Source of the DNA: Stenotrophomonas sp. MMGLT7
GTDB taxonomy: Bacteria; Pseudomonadota; Gammaproteobacteria; Xanthomonadales; Xanthomonadaceae
Length of the DNA stretch: 64,000 bases
Direction: 5' to 3'
Assembly (NCBI RefSeq): GCF_021168555.1
Contig: NZ_JAJOZS010000005.1
Location: forward strand, 186,001-250,000
Below are positions 26,692 through 36,384 of the stretch, piece after piece. Below the pieces are notes generated by a model that had not been told where the DNA came from, ran no database searches, and saw only the letters and a list, made by a program, of their open reading frames with translations. How positions within the stretch are numbered: position 1 is the first letter of the stretch; the number at the start of each line of letters is the position of its first letter. A program made the position numbers and the translations under genes.

Positions 26692-29619
26692 TCAGAAGTC
26701 GTAGCGCGCGGTGAACCAGGTGGAACGCGGCGACTGGTAGGCTGGCAACCCGTAGGTCGCGTAGACGCTGCCATCGGAGTTCTCGTAATCCTCGTCGCGG
26801 TCCACTATCCCCTTGCGGTTGGCGACGTTGGTCATTTTCAGGTCCAGGCGGACCTTGCCGTGGCTGCCCAGGTCATAGGTGTAGCCGGCACTGAGATCCA
26901 GGCTCCAGTAGAACGGCAAACGCCCCTGCGAACCGCGCGTCGCCAGATCGCCGCCGCAGTAGAAGAAGTCGCCGGCGTAGCTGGTGAGCGTGCCGTCCGG
27001 CGAAGCCCCCAGGCAGCTGAGCGGGCGCCCGCTGCTCATCTGCACGCCGGCACCGAGCCGCAGGCCGTTGTCCCACTGGTAGTAGCCCAGCGCCTTCAGG
27101 CTGTGGCGGATGTCGGCCGAGAGATCGCCGGTGGCACCGACACCGAGCAGGGGGTAGTCGAATGCCGCATTGGACGACACGTTGCTGGTGCTCTTCTGGG
27201 TGACGTTCATCGCCCCGTCGTAGTTGCCGTACAGGTGCTGCCAGGTGTAGCTGACCTTGGCGTAGTAATGGTCGGAGAACGGATGCTCGAGGGTCAGGCC
27301 CAGTGCGTAGCGTTTGCGCTTGGCCTTGTCGATGCCGAGATAGCTGGAGGGGATGGTGATCCGCTCCAGGCTGCCGTCGCCATTCACGTCGCGCAGCAGC
27401 ACCTGGTCCTCGCCGGGGTTGACCAGGATGCACGACACCGTCTCGCCGGAGTAGTCGCTGTAACCCAGCACGTCGCGGATGTAGGCATTGCGCGTGGTGG
27501 CATCGCAGGTGTCCTCGACGATGTTCTTAAGGTTGCGATAGCTCGCCGTGGCCTTGCCGAACCAGCCGTCCGCCGCATTGCCCATCCACGCCGGCGCGAC
27601 GACGGAGAGGTCCTGCTCCAGGCTCAGCGCGTACTGGTCCTCGTACGAGGGTTTCAGGTTGTGGGACGCCACCAGCCGCGAGTCGGTGATGGTGCTGTTG
27701 TTGTTGTAGACGATGTCGCCGATCTGGCTGAGCCCGGTCGGGGTGGAGTCGCCGTCCATGCCGGTATAGCTGTAGTAGCCGTACCAGCTGGTGGTGGCCG
27801 TGCCGACGGTCTTGTTGATCGACAACGGCAGCGGCAGCGAGTAGCGGCCTGCGGAGAAACTCAGCTTGCGCGAGCCGTCGCCGGCCATGTCCCAGGACAC
27901 GCCCAGGCGCGGCGCGTTCAGCGCCAGGTCGGCGAAGCTCGATCCGATCGAGGTGTAGTTCTGGTAGCTGTCGCGGCGCAGGCCCAGGTAGACCACGACA
28001 TCGTCGGTCACGTGCCAGTTGTCGTCGATGTAGAAGCCGGTGCGCTTCGAGTCGAAGCTGCCGCCCGAGCTGTAGTAGTAGCGCCGCGCGTAGTGGTCCC
28101 CGGGAGTGAAGCCGGATACCCCGTTGACGATGCCGGTGGACGGAACGATGCGGTAGGTCCAGTAGTTGTTGTAGACCGACGCCGAGTGCACGAAGGTCTT
28201 GTAGGTCTCCGCGCCAAAGCCGATGTGGTGGTCGCCCAGGTCCCATTCGAAGTCCAGGCGTCCGCCCTTCTTGGTGTAGACGAAGTCGTCCGGCTTGGAG
28301 GCGCTGACGCCGTTGAGCGTGGTGTAGCTCGAGCTCGTGTCGTAGTACAGCACGTAGGGCTCGTCGTAGTAGTTGCCCGAATAGGCCAGGTCGCGCCGCA
28401 TGTAGCCGGTCATCGCCTTCATGGTGAAGGCGTCGGTCACCTGCCACTGGTAGTTGGCGATGGCGGTCTTCACCACGTCCGTGGTGGCGTACGAGGCGTA
28501 GTAGTCGTAGCCGTCCGCATCGTCGTAGGACGTGTGCAGCTTGCTGTAGTCGGTAGCGCCGTTTGAGCGCGAACGGCTGTAGTAGGCGTTGAGCGTCTGC
28601 CGGTCGGTGATGTTCCAGGTGAGGTCGACGATGCCGCTCCTGGCGTCGTCGCTGTAGTCGTAGCGATAGGTCTTGCCCGTGGCGCGCGAATCGTACGGAT
28701 AGGTGCGCGTACCTGCCACGTTGAAGAACAGGCGGTCCTTCAGCAGCGGGCCGGAGAGATAGACCGTCTGCGACAGCGTTCCATCGGTATGGTCTGCGTT
28801 GTTGTAGTCGTACCAGTTCCCGTCGGAGTCCCTGACGCTCGGGGCGTTGGGGTTGAGGCGGCCGGTGGCGGGCGTGTAGGTCAGCAGCGTGCCGCCATGG
28901 AGGTCGTTGGTGCCGGTGCGGGTGACGCTGCTGGTCACGCCACCCACGGCATTGCCGTACTTGGCCGGGAAGCCGTCGGAGATCACCTCGGTGGACGCGA
29001 GCGCCTCGTAGCTCGGCGCCGTGTAGCCCAGGCCGGTGTAGTCGTAGGTGATGTCGAAGCCGTTGATGTAGAACCGGTTCTCGGCAGGGGTGGCGCCGTT
29101 GAAGGCCGGCAGCGAGGTCCCGGTCGCGCTTTCGGAACGGACATTGGCGTTGGTCGCCGCCACCGCGCTGATGGAGCGCGACATCGGCAGGTTGTCGACG
29201 TCCTGGGTGAGCATCGCGGTCGAGGTGAACGGCGTGGTGACATCGATGGTGCTGGCACGTGCCGCAGTGACCTGCACGCCCTCCAGCGACGTGGCTCCCT
29301 CGCCGTCCAGGTTCAACGCGGTTGCCGAGCCGGCGGCCACCTGGACCTGCGCCACGGAAACGCTCTTGCCGTCGACCAGCAAGGTGACGTCGTAGACGCC
29401 GGGAGCGAGCCCGGAAAGCTGGAACCTTCCCTTGCTGACGGGGATCTCGCGGACGAAACCGGAGGCATTTCGCTCTATCCGGGCGGCCGTGTTCCCGCCT
29501 TGCGGAAGATGTTGCGCGTAACCGTTGATACCACCCGTCACCGTTTGCGCATCGACCTGGCCACAGGCCAGCAACACGGCTGCGGCCAACGCCGCAACCC
29601 TGGCATTGCATCTCGACAT
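26692..29619 (-). CDS. Oar-like TonB-dependent receptor with N-terminal carboxypeptidase-regulatory domain
   Basis: 975 residues from ATG 29619 (an in-frame ATG at 29640 would add seven). A signal peptide ending LACGQVDAQ is followed by a carboxypeptidase-regulatory-like beta domain (TVTGGINGYAQHLPQGG to GLAPGVYDVTLLVDGKSVS). Next are a LEGVQVTAARAST segment, the plug (LPMSRSISAVAATNANV, VISDGFPAKYGNAVGGVTSS) and a Tyr- and Ser-rich beta-barrel ending in Phe. This layout is that of Oar-like receptors found in Xanthomonadaceae for peptide or polysaccharide uptake. The promoter side has an AT-rich TATATATTCC stretch (about 29704-29713). It stands alone on its strand. Confidence 0.92.
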   Translation of the reverse strand: MSRCNARVAALAAAVLLACGQVDAQTVTGGINGYAQHLPQGGNTAARIERNASGFVREIPVSKGRFQLSGLAPGVYDVTLLVDGKSVSVAQVQVAAGSATALNLDGEGATSLEGVQVTAARASTIDVTTPFTSTAMLTQDVDNLPMSRSISAVAATNANVRSESATGTSLPAFNGATPAENRFYINGFDITYDYTGLGYTAPSYEALASTEVISDGFPAKYGNAVGGVTSSVTRTGTNDLHGGTLLTYTPATGRLNPNAPSVRDSDGNWYDYNNADHTDGTLSQTVYLSGPLLKDRLFFNVAGTRTYPYDSRATGKTYRYDYSDDARSGIVDLTWNITDRQTLNAYYSRSRSNGATDYSKLHTSYDDADGYDYYASYATTDVVKTAIANYQWQVTDAFTMKAMTGYMRRDLAYSGNYYDEPYVLYYDTSSSYTTLNGVSASKPDDFVYTKKGGRLDFEWDLGDHHIGFGAETYKTFVHSASVYNNYWTYRIVPSTGIVNGVSGFTPGDHYARRYYYSSGGSFDSKRTGFYIDDNWHVTDDVVVYLGLRRDSYQNYTSIGSSFADLALNAPRLGVSWDMAGDGSRKLSFSAGRYSLPLPLSINKTVGTATTSWYGYYSYTGMDGDSTPTGLSQIGDIVYNNNSTITDSRLVASHNLKPSYEDQYALSLEQDLSVVAPAWMGNAADGWFGKATASYRNLKNIVEDTCDATTRNAYIRDVLGYSDYSGETVSCILVNPGEDQVLLRDVNGDGSLERITIPSSYLGIDKAKRKRYALGLTLEHPFSDHYYAKVSYTWQHLYGNYDGAMNVTQKSTSNVSSNAAFDYPLLGVGATGDLSADIRHSLKALGYYQWDNGLRLGAGVQMSSGRPLSCLGASPDGTLTSYAGDFFYCGGDLATRGSQGRLPFYWSLDLSAGYTYDLGSHGKVRLDLKMTNVANRKGIVDRDEDYENSDGSVYATYGLPAYQSPRSTWFTARYDF

Positions 29620-30000
29620 CTTGATTGATTCTCCGGACATGATGGCCTTGGCAGGGCGTTCTGCCTGCCGGCGGCCGGTTGACTGCGGGCCTCCTCCCTT
29701 AACGGAATATATACAGCGGCGGAAAGTTGTTTATGTCGCTGGAACAGGGGTTTTGCCCGTCGTCCGGCATGCAATGACAAGAGATGACATCCGCGTTGCG
29801 CCGCCGCTTCGCCGATCGGCCAAGCGGCGGCGTCACGGCCGTTTCAGCCGTGGCGAATCCCTGGGTTGGGGAGAGTGGCCCGGGGCGCTGCGCGGCAGCG
29901 GCCAGCCGGGGGGGCGGGGCCGGTCCGCAGCGGGACCAGGGCTCCGTTGCTCGCGGATCCGGCGGCCAGGCGCGCGCCTGCGCCGGGACGGCGAAGCCGG
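29620..30000. other. Gene-free interval with GC-rich hairpin
   Basis: No gene is seen. A minus-strand -10-like TATATT (29711-29706) probably serves the Oar-like receptor. GCCGCCGCTT (29800-29809) and AAGCGGCGGC (29822-29831) form a perfect 10-bp stem around a loop that itself contains GCCGATCGGC. It lies 170 bases beyond the phosphatase stop and may limit read-through. Confidence 0.45.
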
Positions 30001-30852
30001 CTACAGCGCGCTGGCCGGCCTCACCTGCAGCGCCGCGGCCTCCGCCGCGCAGTCGCGCGACGGCTTCAGGCCGCCGGCGCGGGCGGCGGCGATCTCGCTG
30101 CGCGCCGCTTCCAGGTCGCGGCGGAACTCGGCGCTGCCGTGCAGCCTGGCCACCGCCGCGGCGCCCATGAAGCGGCCCTGCAGCACGTCGCTCTGCCAGT
30201 GCACGTTGCACACCAGCCGGCTTTCGCCGTAGTTGCGTCCTCGCGCCAGCAGCCGGTCGGCATTGGCCGGGTCGATCTCGCTCAGCACCAGCGCCCAGGC
30301 CCAGCCGATGGAGGTGTGGCCGGAAGGATAGGAGCCGTTGCCGCGCAGCCCGGCCTCGTCGTCCGGGGTGCAGGTGGGCTGGTGGTTGACCATGAACGGG
30401 CGCGGGCGCTGGTAGCGCTGCTTGGCGGTGCGGGTGGCGGCGCCGGCATCGGCGCGCACGCGCGACAGCAACTGGTACAGGTGCGGGGTCTGTGCGGGAT
30501 CGATGTCGATGCCGAGTGCGCAGCTGAACTGCTGTGCGCCGGCGGGGAAGCCCAGTTCGGCATCGCGTGAGGCCTGTTGCCAGCGTGCGCTGCCGCGCAG
30601 CGCCAGGGCCTCGCGGTTGACCGTATCGTCCAGCGCGGCGGCGGCCGAGCCGGCCTGCGGCGGCGCCGGCACCAGCAGCAGGCTGTCCGGCACCGCGTCC
30701 GGCGGCAGATAGCCGGCGACGCGATGCCCCGGCGGCTCCGGTGCCGTCGGCGCGCGCGCGGCGGGCGCGCTGCAGCCGGCCAGAGCCAGCAGCAGCGCGG
30801 CCAGTACGGCGGGTCGGAATCGGGCGGACGGAAGGGTGGCGGCACGCGGCAT
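30001..30852 (-). CDS. Class A non-specific acid phosphatase lipoprotein (PAP2 superfamily)
   Basis: 283 residues with a lipobox (LALAGC) in the signal peptide. The vanadium-haloperoxidase-like phosphatase signature is complete: K-x6-RP in KQRYQRPRP, PSGH in GSYPSGHTSIGWAWA, and SR-x5-H-x3-D in ESRLVCNVHWQSD. This is the pattern of PhoC/PhoN class A acid phosphatases, which release phosphate from organic esters in the periplasm. Being lipid-anchored is somewhat unusual for the class. The gene is probably monocistronic; the ABC ATPase gene upstream on the same strand ends 92 bases before its start. Confidence 0.92.
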   Translation of the reverse strand: MPRAATLPSARFRPAVLAALLLALAGCSAPAARAPTAPEPPGHRVAGYLPPDAVPDSLLLVPAPPQAGSAAAALDDTVNREALALRGSARWQQASRDAELGFPAGAQQFSCALGIDIDPAQTPHLYQLLSRVRADAGAATRTAKQRYQRPRPFMVNHQPTCTPDDEAGLRGNGSYPSGHTSIGWAWALVLSEIDPANADRLLARGRNYGESRLVCNVHWQSDVLQGRFMGAAAVARLHGSAEFRRDLEAARSEIAAARAGGLKPSRDCAAEAAALQVRPASAL

Positions 30853-30944
30853 TGCGTTGTCTCTGCATGGGTGGAGGCCGCACAGTGTAGGAGCCCGTTC
30901 GAGTTCCGGGTATCGGCGGGACATGCCGGTCCGGCGGTCGCCGC

Positions 30945-31775
30945 TCAGCTCGCTGCAGCCACCGTCCAGCTGTACCGGTCGCCGTCGCGCCGCACCCGGA
31001 TGGCCCCGCCGAAGGCATGCGACAGCGTGGCGTCGCCGAGCAGATCGGCGGTGGGGCCGTCGGCGAGGATGCGGCCCTCGCGCATCAGGATCACCCGCCC
31101 GATCTCGGGCACGATCTCCTCGATGTGGTGGGTCACCAGCACCAGGGTGATGCCTTGCCGCGCCAGCGTGCGCATCGTCTCCAGCAGCGACTGCCGCGCG
31201 ACGATGTCCAGTCCCGCGGAGGGCTCGTCCAGCAGCAGCGCCCGCGGCCGGTTGACCAGCGCGCGGGCGATCAGCACCCGCCGTGTCTGCCCGGCCGACA
31301 GTTCGGCATAGGCGCGTCCAAGCAGCGGCAGCGCGCCGGCCAGCTCCAGCGCCTCGCGGGCGCTCGCTCGCATGGTCGCGGTGACCTCGCGGTGCGGCGG
31401 CACCACGTAGCTGGCGAAGAAGCCGGAGATCACCGCGCTCTCCACGTCCAGCCCTGCCATGCCGGACAGGTTGAAGCTCAGGTCCGTGCTGACGATCCCC
31501 AGCTGCGAGCGCAGCCGCTCCACCTGCCAGCGGTCCTGTCCCATCACCTTGACCGGGCTTTCGCCCTCGCGCGCCAGCGGATGGAGCTCGCGGGTGATCA
31601 GCTTGATGAAGCTCGACTTGCCGCAGCCGTTGGGGCCGAGGATGGCAGTGTGCTGGCCCAGGTCGATGCGCAGGCTGAGCTCGTGCAGCACGCGGGCCTG
31701 GCCGCGGATCACGCTGGCGCGGTCCAGTTCGATCAGCGGGGCGGCGGGGGACGATGTGGCGGACGACGGGGGCAT
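30945..31775 (-). CDS. ABC transporter ATP-binding protein, orphan
   Basis: 276 residues. Walker A GPNGCGKSS, Q-loop region, signature LSAGQTRRVLIARAL, Walker B ALLLDEPSAGLD and the H-switch VLVTHHIEEI are all intact, so the ATPase should be active. The HIEEIVPEIGRVILMREGRIL block resembles ModF/iron-siderophore-type ATPases. No permease gene is adjacent: the neighbours are a phosphatase and a divergent desaturase. It may join a transporter encoded elsewhere or act as a soluble ABC protein. Confidence 0.88.
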   Translation of the reverse strand: MPPSSATSSPAAPLIELDRASVIRGQARVLHELSLRIDLGQHTAILGPNGCGKSSFIKLITRELHPLAREGESPVKVMGQDRWQVERLRSQLGIVSTDLSFNLSGMAGLDVESAVISGFFASYVVPPHREVTATMRASAREALELAGALPLLGRAYAELSAGQTRRVLIARALVNRPRALLLDEPSAGLDIVARQSLLETMRTLARQGITLVLVTHHIEEIVPEIGRVILMREGRILADGPTADLLGDATLSHAFGGAIRVRRDGDRYSWTVAAAS

Positions 31776-31894
31776 GGACGGAGCCGGGCGGACGGGGTGG
31801 ACCGCCTGAACACCATACGGCGGCGGTGGGTGAAGTTTGCCCTTTCAGCCCTCATCATGTCCCTTCATATCACCCGCCGCCTGGAGCCGCAGCC

Positions 31895-33094
31895 ATGTCC
31901 GATTCGATCCTCGACTTCCTCGGCGCAGGCCTGGCCGGGCTGGGCTGGTGGGGCATGCTGGCGGTGCTGCTGGTGTTCACCCAGATCACCATCTTCGCCG
32001 TGACCCTGTACCTGCACCGCAGCCAGACCCACCGCGGCGTGGACTTCCACCCCGTGGTCGCGCACTTCTTTCGCTTCTGGGTGTGGCTGACCACCTCCAT
32101 GATCACCAAGGAGTGGGTGGCGATCCATCGCAAGCACCACGCCAAGGTCGAGACCGAGGAGGACCCGCACAGCCCGCAGGTCAAGGGCATCGGCAACGTG
32201 TTCTGGCGCGGCGTGGAGCTGTACCGCGAGGCGCGCGCGCAGCGCGAGGACATCGAGCAGTACGGCCGCGGTGCGCCCGACGACTGGATCGAGCGCCGCC
32301 TGTACACCCCGCACGCCAACCTCGGCCCGGTGACGCTGCTGGCGATCAACTTCGTGCTGTTCGGCATCCCCGGCATCGCGCTGTGGGCGATCCAGATGGC
32401 GTGGATCCCGTTCTGGGCCGCCGGCGTGGTCAACGGCCTCGGCCACTGGTGGGGCTACCGCAACTTCGAGTCGGCCGACACCTCCACCAACCTGACGCCG
32501 TGGGCGGTGTGGATCGGCGGCGAGGAGCTGCACAACAACCACCACGCCTTCCCCAGCTCGGCGCGCTTCTCGATGCGGCGCTGGGAGTTCGACATCGGCT
32601 GGGTAGCGATCCGCGGCCTGCAGAAGCTGGGCCTGGCCAAGGTGCTGCGGGTGGCGCCGACGCTGGACATCCGTCCCAACATCGCCGTGCCCGATGCCGA
32701 CACCCTCAAGGCGCTGCTGTCGCACCGCTTCCAGGCCATGACCGACTACCAGCGCAACGTCATCAAGCCGGCGCTGCGCGAGGAAGCGGCCGCCGCCGGC
32801 GCCAGGCTGCGCCAGCTGCTGCCGCGGCGCATGCGTCGCGGCCTGGTCGACGATGGTCGCTGGCTCAAGCCCGAGGCACGCGAGCAGCTGCAGGCGTGGG
32901 TGTCGCAGCGGCCGCGCATCCGCACCGTGGTCGAGCACCGCGCGCGGCTGTCGGCACTGCTGGAGGCACGCTCGCACGATGCCGCCGAGCGGCTCAAGCA
33001 GCTGCAGGCCTGGTGCCACGAGGCCGAGGCCAGCGGCATCGCCGCGCTGCAGGCCTACGCCGCACGCCTGAAGGGCTACGCGCTGGCGCATTGA
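31895..33094 (+). CDS. Membrane fatty-acid (acyl-CoA delta-9-type) desaturase
   Basis: 399 residues. The three histidine boxes that bind the di-iron centre are present: HRSQTH, HRKHH and EELHNNHHAFPSSA. Hydrophobic segments flank them as in stearoyl-CoA desaturase-like proteins. An additional His (GLGHWWGYRN) matches the family. The last 140 residues form an Arg- and Ala-rich, probably helical cytoplasmic tail. It should insert a double bond into acyl chains for membrane fluidity. CTGGAG precedes the ATG at 31895. The stop overlaps the following EF-hand gene start by one base. Confidence 0.92.
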   Translation: MSDSILDFLGAGLAGLGWWGMLAVLLVFTQITIFAVTLYLHRSQTHRGVDFHPVVAHFFRFWVWLTTSMITKEWVAIHRKHHAKVETEEDPHSPQVKGIGNVFWRGVELYREARAQREDIEQYGRGAPDDWIERRLYTPHANLGPVTLLAINFVLFGIPGIALWAIQMAWIPFWAAGVVNGLGHWWGYRNFESADTSTNLTPWAVWIGGEELHNNHHAFPSSARFSMRRWEFDIGWVAIRGLQKLGLAKVLRVAPTLDIRPNIAVPDADTLKALLSHRFQAMTDYQRNVIKPALREEAAAAGARLRQLLPRRMRRGLVDDGRWLKPEAREQLQAWVSQRPRIRTVVEHRARLSALLEARSHDAAERLKQLQAWCHEAEASGIAALQAYAARLKGYALAH

Positions 33095-33474
33095 TGCCGG
33101 CGTCGCGGCCTGCCGCCATCCAGGTGCCCGGACGCCGCCTCGTGCGGCGTCTGTGCGTCTGCGTGGTGGCGATCGCGCTGCCCGCTGGAGCCCCGGCGCA
33201 GGTGACCGGCGGCAACGAGTACCTGCAGCGCATGGACCGCGACGGCGACGGCCGCGTCGGCCTGGAAGAATACCTGGCCTGGATGAGCTACGGCTTCGAC
33301 CAGCGCGACCGCAACGGCGATGGCGTGCTCGACGGCGACGAGCTGCTCGGCGGCCGCGGCCAGCCGGTCACCCGTCTGCAGCATCGCGCCGCCCTGGCCG
33401 AGCGCTTCCATCGCCAGGACGCCGACGGCGACGGCTACCTGAGCGCCCGCGAACTGCTGGCGCCGCCGCGCTGA
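33094..33474 (+). CDS. Secreted EF-hand protein
   Basis: 126 residues with an N-terminal hydrophobic export signal (RRLCVCVVAIALPAGAPAQ). Three calcium-binding loops are visible: DRDGDGRVGLEE, DRNGDGVLDGDE and DADGDGYLSARE. The mature protein is little more than these EF-hands, typical of small periplasmic calsymin-like proteins in Xanthomonadaceae. Its ATG lies within the desaturase stop (TGATG), so it is translationally coupled. A functional link with the desaturase is not evident. Confidence 0.87.
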   Translation: MPASRPAAIQVPGRRLVRRLCVCVVAIALPAGAPAQVTGGNEYLQRMDRDGDGRVGLEEYLAWMSYGFDQRDRNGDGVLDGDELLGGRGQPVTRLQHRAALAERFHRQDADGDGYLSARELLAPPR

Positions 33475-33493
33475 GATGCGGCGTCTCTCCACT

Positions 33494-33690
33494 CCCTTCT
33501 CCCGCGTGCGGGGGAAGGTGGCGCGCAGCGCCGGATGAGGGCGCTCTGGCTGTTGCTTTCCCATGCTCCAGGCACCCCCATCCGCCATTACGCGCCGCTC
33601 CTGCGGCACGCCCTTCGGGCCGGCTTCGCCGTTCGCTTCGGCATCCTGCCTTCGCAGTCGGGCACCTTCCCCCGCAAGCGGGGGGAAGGG
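33494..33690 (+). repeat. Copy of the 164-bp dispersed repeat with an insertion
   Basis: CCCTTCTCCCGCG palindrome, GGTGGCGCGCAGCGCCGG, CCCATGCTCC and CCTTCCCCCGC segments follow the order of the array at 41283-41962, with about 50 extra bases (33591-33650) in the middle. It fills the gap between the EF-hand gene and mutM. Confidence 0.75.
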
Positions 33691-33727
33691 AAGCCTGGCC
33701 AGGCCCGCCCCCGAATCGCCGACGTCC

Positions 33728-33733
33728 TAGAAT
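33728..33733 (+). promoter_or_regulatory. -10 box immediately before mutM (possible leaderless mRNA)
   Basis: TAGAAT ends six bases before the mutM ATG at 33740, so transcription would start at or next to the A of the start codon. No Shine-Dalgarno sequence is visible between them. Confidence 0.5.
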
Positions 33734-33739
33734 CCCCCC

Positions 33740-34555
33740 ATGCCCGAACTGCCCGAAGTCGAGACCACCCGCCGCGGCCTGGAACCGCACCTGCTCGGCC
33801 GCCGCATCCACGGCGTGATCCTGCGCCGCCCGGACCTGCGCTGGCCGATCCCGGCGGAGGTCGAGCGCGAGCTGCCCGGCCAGCGCATCGCCGCCGTGCG
33901 CCGCCGCGCCAAGTACCTGCTGGTCGATACCGAGGCCTCCGGCAGCGCGCTGCTGCACCTGGGCATGTCCGGCAGCCTGCGGGTGCTGCCCGGCGACACC
34001 CCGCTGCGCGCGCACGACCACGTCGACATCTGCCTGGACAACGGCCGCGTGCTGCGCTTCAACGACCCGCGCCGCTTCGGCTGCCTGCTGTGGCAGCCGG
34101 CCGGGCAGGTGCACGAACTGCTGCGCGAACTCGGCCCGGAGCCGCTGTCGGAGGCGTTCGACGGCGACTACCTGTACCGGCTCAGCCGCGGCCGCAGCGC
34201 GCCGGTCAAGAGCTTTTTGATGGACCAGCGCACGGTGGTCGGGGTGGGCAACATCTATGCCGCCGAAAGCCTGTTCCAGGCCGGCATCGGCCCGCGGCGC
34301 GAAGCCGGCGAGGTCTCGCGCCAGCGCTACCGGCGGCTGGCCGACGCGGTCAAGGCGATCCTCGGCCACGCCATCGCCCGCGGCGGCACCACCCTGCGCG
34401 ACTTCATCAGCCCGGACGGGGCGCCCGGCTACTTCGAGCAGGAACTGCTGGTCTACGGCCGCGAAGGCCAGGCCTGCAAGCGCTGCGGCCGCCCGCTGCG
34501 CCACGCCAGCATCGGCCAGCGCGCCACGGTGTGGTGCGCCTCGTGCCAGCGCTGA
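33740..34555 (+). CDS. mutM: Formamidopyrimidine-DNA glycosylase
   Basis: 271 residues, the standard length. The N-terminal catalytic motif MPELPEVET gives Pro1 (after Met removal) and the catalytic Glu. The central Lys sits in the [11 protein letters not shown] region, and the helix-two-turn-helix segment contains [13 protein letters not shown]. The C-terminal zinc finger has CKRC and CASC pairs. The enzyme removes 8-oxoguanine and other oxidised purines and nicks the abasic site. TAGAAT lies so close to the ATG that the message may be leaderless. Confidence 0.97.
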   Translation: MPELPEVETTRRGLEPHLLGRRIHGVILRRPDLRWPIPAEVERELPGQRIAAVRRRAKYLLVDTEASGSALLHLGMSGSLRVLPGDTPLRAHDHVDICLDNGRVLRFNDPRRFGCLLWQPAGQVHELLRELGPEPLSEAFDGDYLYRLSRGRSAPVKSFLMDQRTVVGVGNIYAAESLFQAGIGPRREAGEVSRQRYRRLADAVKAILGHAIARGGTTLRDFISPDGAPGYFEQELLVYGREGQACKRCGRPLRHASIGQRATVWCASCQR

Positions 34556-34664
34556 GCGGCCGCGGCGGGCCGAAACGCCGCCGGCGGGCGTATTCATGTT
34601 GTAGCCATCGCCTTCGCCGGCGACTGTCTATGATGAATGCTCCTTCGACGACGCCACCGCGCCC

Positions 34665-36269
34665 ATGCAACGACGACGATTCCTGAAGAATGCCGCCGCC
34701 GCTATCTCCGCCCTTGGGCTGCCGGCCATACCGCAGTGGGCCCTGGCCGCCGACAAGGCGGTGGGCCTGCGCCGCCTGGGCGAGCCGCACCCGTTCGACT
34801 ACGCCTGGCTCAAGGGCCAGGCGCGCGCGCTGGCCGCCGCGCCGTACAAGACCCACAAGCGGGTGCTGCCGGCGCCGGTGGAAGCGCTGGACTGGGACCA
34901 GTACCAGTCCATCCGCTACCGCCAGGACCATGCGCTGTGGGCCGATGGCGATGCGAAGTTCCAGGCCAAGTTCTTCCACCTGGGCCTGTACTTCCACTCG
35001 CCGGTGCACATGTACGACGTGGTCGACGGCCAGGCGCAGGAGCTGGCCTACGACCCGGCCGCGTTCGACTACGGCAGCAGCGGCCTGAAGGGCAAGCCGC
35101 TGCCGGCCGACCTGGGCTTCGCCGGCTTCCGCCTCAACACCCGCGCCGACACCGAGCGCGACTTCGCCGCGTTCCTCGGCGCCAGCTACTTCCGCGCGGT
35201 CGGCAAGGAAGGCCAGTACGGCCAGTCCGCGCGCGGGCTGGCGATCGACACCGGCACCGGCGGGCCGGAGGAATTCCCCGACTTCATCGCCTACTACCTC
35301 GAACAGCCCGCGCCCGGCTCGGACACCGTGGTGGTCCATGCCCTGCTCGACTCGCCCAGCGTGGCCGGCGCCTACCGCTTCGCCATCACCAACGGCGACG
35401 TGCTGCTGATGGACATCGACAGTGCGCTGTACCCGCGCGAGACCATCGAGCGGCTGGGCATCGCCCCGTGCACCAGCATGTTCCAGTATGGCGAGAACGA
35501 CCGCCGCATGGCCTGGGACTGGCGCCCGGAGATCCACGACACCGACGGCCTGCAACTGTGGACCGGCGGCGGCGAATGGATCTGGCGGCCGCTGGCAAAC
35601 CCGACGCACCTGCGCTTCAACATGTTCATGGACGACAACCCGCGCGGTTTCGGCCTGCTGCAGCGCGACCGCGACTTCAACCACTACCAGGACGACGGCG
35701 TCTTCTACGAGAAGCGCCCGTGCCTGTGGGTGGAGCCCAAGGACGGCTGGGGCAGGGGCTCGGTGCAGCTGGTGGAGATCCCCACCGTGGACGAGACCTT
35801 CGACAACATCGTCGCGTTCTGGAACCCGGAGCAGAAGCCGCAGCCGGGCGAGGAACTGCTGTACGGCTACCGCCTGTACTGGGGCGCGCAGCCACCGGCG
35901 TCCTCGCCGCTGGCGCACTGCGTGGCCACCCGCACCGGGCTGGGCGGGGTGGTGGGACAGAAGCGCAAGCATTTCTCCTGGCGCTTCGCCGTGGACTTCG
36001 AGGGCGGCGAGCTGGCGGCGCTGGCGCAGGCCAACGACCTGACGGTGGAGGCGGTGCTGCAGCTCTCGCGCGGCGGCACCGAGATCGTCTCGGCGCGCCC
36101 GCTGCACCAGATCAAGGGCTACCGCGCCATGTTCGACGTGGTGCCGCCGGACGAGTCCACCGAGCAGATCGACATCCGCCTGTTCCTGCGCCGCGCCGGC
36201 AAGCCGCTGACCGAGACCTGGCTGTACCAGTGGAACCCGCCGCCGCCGGCCGAGCGCACGCTGTACTGA
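34665..36269 (+). CDS. opgD: Glucan biosynthesis protein D (osmoregulated periplasmic glucan)
   Basis: 534 residues with a twin-arginine signal (QRRRFLKNAAAAISALG). The MdoG/MdoD family body is well conserved: FDYAWLKGQARALAA, AKFFHLGLYFHSPVHMYDVVDG, YFRAVGKEGQYGQSARGLAI, FQYGENDR, and EKRPCLWVEPKDGWGRGSVQLVEIP. OpgD is the Tat-exported paralogue of OpgG and shapes the linear or cyclic beta-glucans of the periplasm. A TATGAT -10-like box lies 30 bases before the start. opgG and opgH are not adjacent, as is common for opgD. Confidence 0.95.
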   Translation: MQRRRFLKNAAAAISALGLPAIPQWALAADKAVGLRRLGEPHPFDYAWLKGQARALAAAPYKTHKRVLPAPVEALDWDQYQSIRYRQDHALWADGDAKFQAKFFHLGLYFHSPVHMYDVVDGQAQELAYDPAAFDYGSSGLKGKPLPADLGFAGFRLNTRADTERDFAAFLGASYFRAVGKEGQYGQSARGLAIDTGTGGPEEFPDFIAYYLEQPAPGSDTVVVHALLDSPSVAGAYRFAITNGDVLLMDIDSALYPRETIERLGIAPCTSMFQYGENDRRMAWDWRPEIHDTDGLQLWTGGGEWIWRPLANPTHLRFNMFMDDNPRGFGLLQRDRDFNHYQDDGVFYEKRPCLWVEPKDGWGRGSVQLVEIPTVDETFDNIVAFWNPEQKPQPGEELLYGYRLYWGAQPPASSPLAHCVATRTGLGGVVGQKRKHFSWRFAVDFEGGELAALAQANDLTVEAVLQLSRGGTEIVSARPLHQIKGYRAMFDVVPPDESTEQIDIRLFLRRAGKPLTETWLYQWNPPPPAERTLY

Positions 36270-36384
36270 GTACCGGCCGTAACCGCAGGAGCGTCGTAGG
36301 AGCGGTCGCCCCGGCCGCCCCCCGGGTGACATTGCCCGGATGCTGCCCGCGGATCTCAAGGTATCCACGGGCCGGCACGCGCCA

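Noticed and set aside
33541-34686. Frame overlapping mutM with Arg/Pro-rich translation
   Set aside because: Shifted shadow of mutM, which has all catalytic and zinc-finger residues in its own frame.
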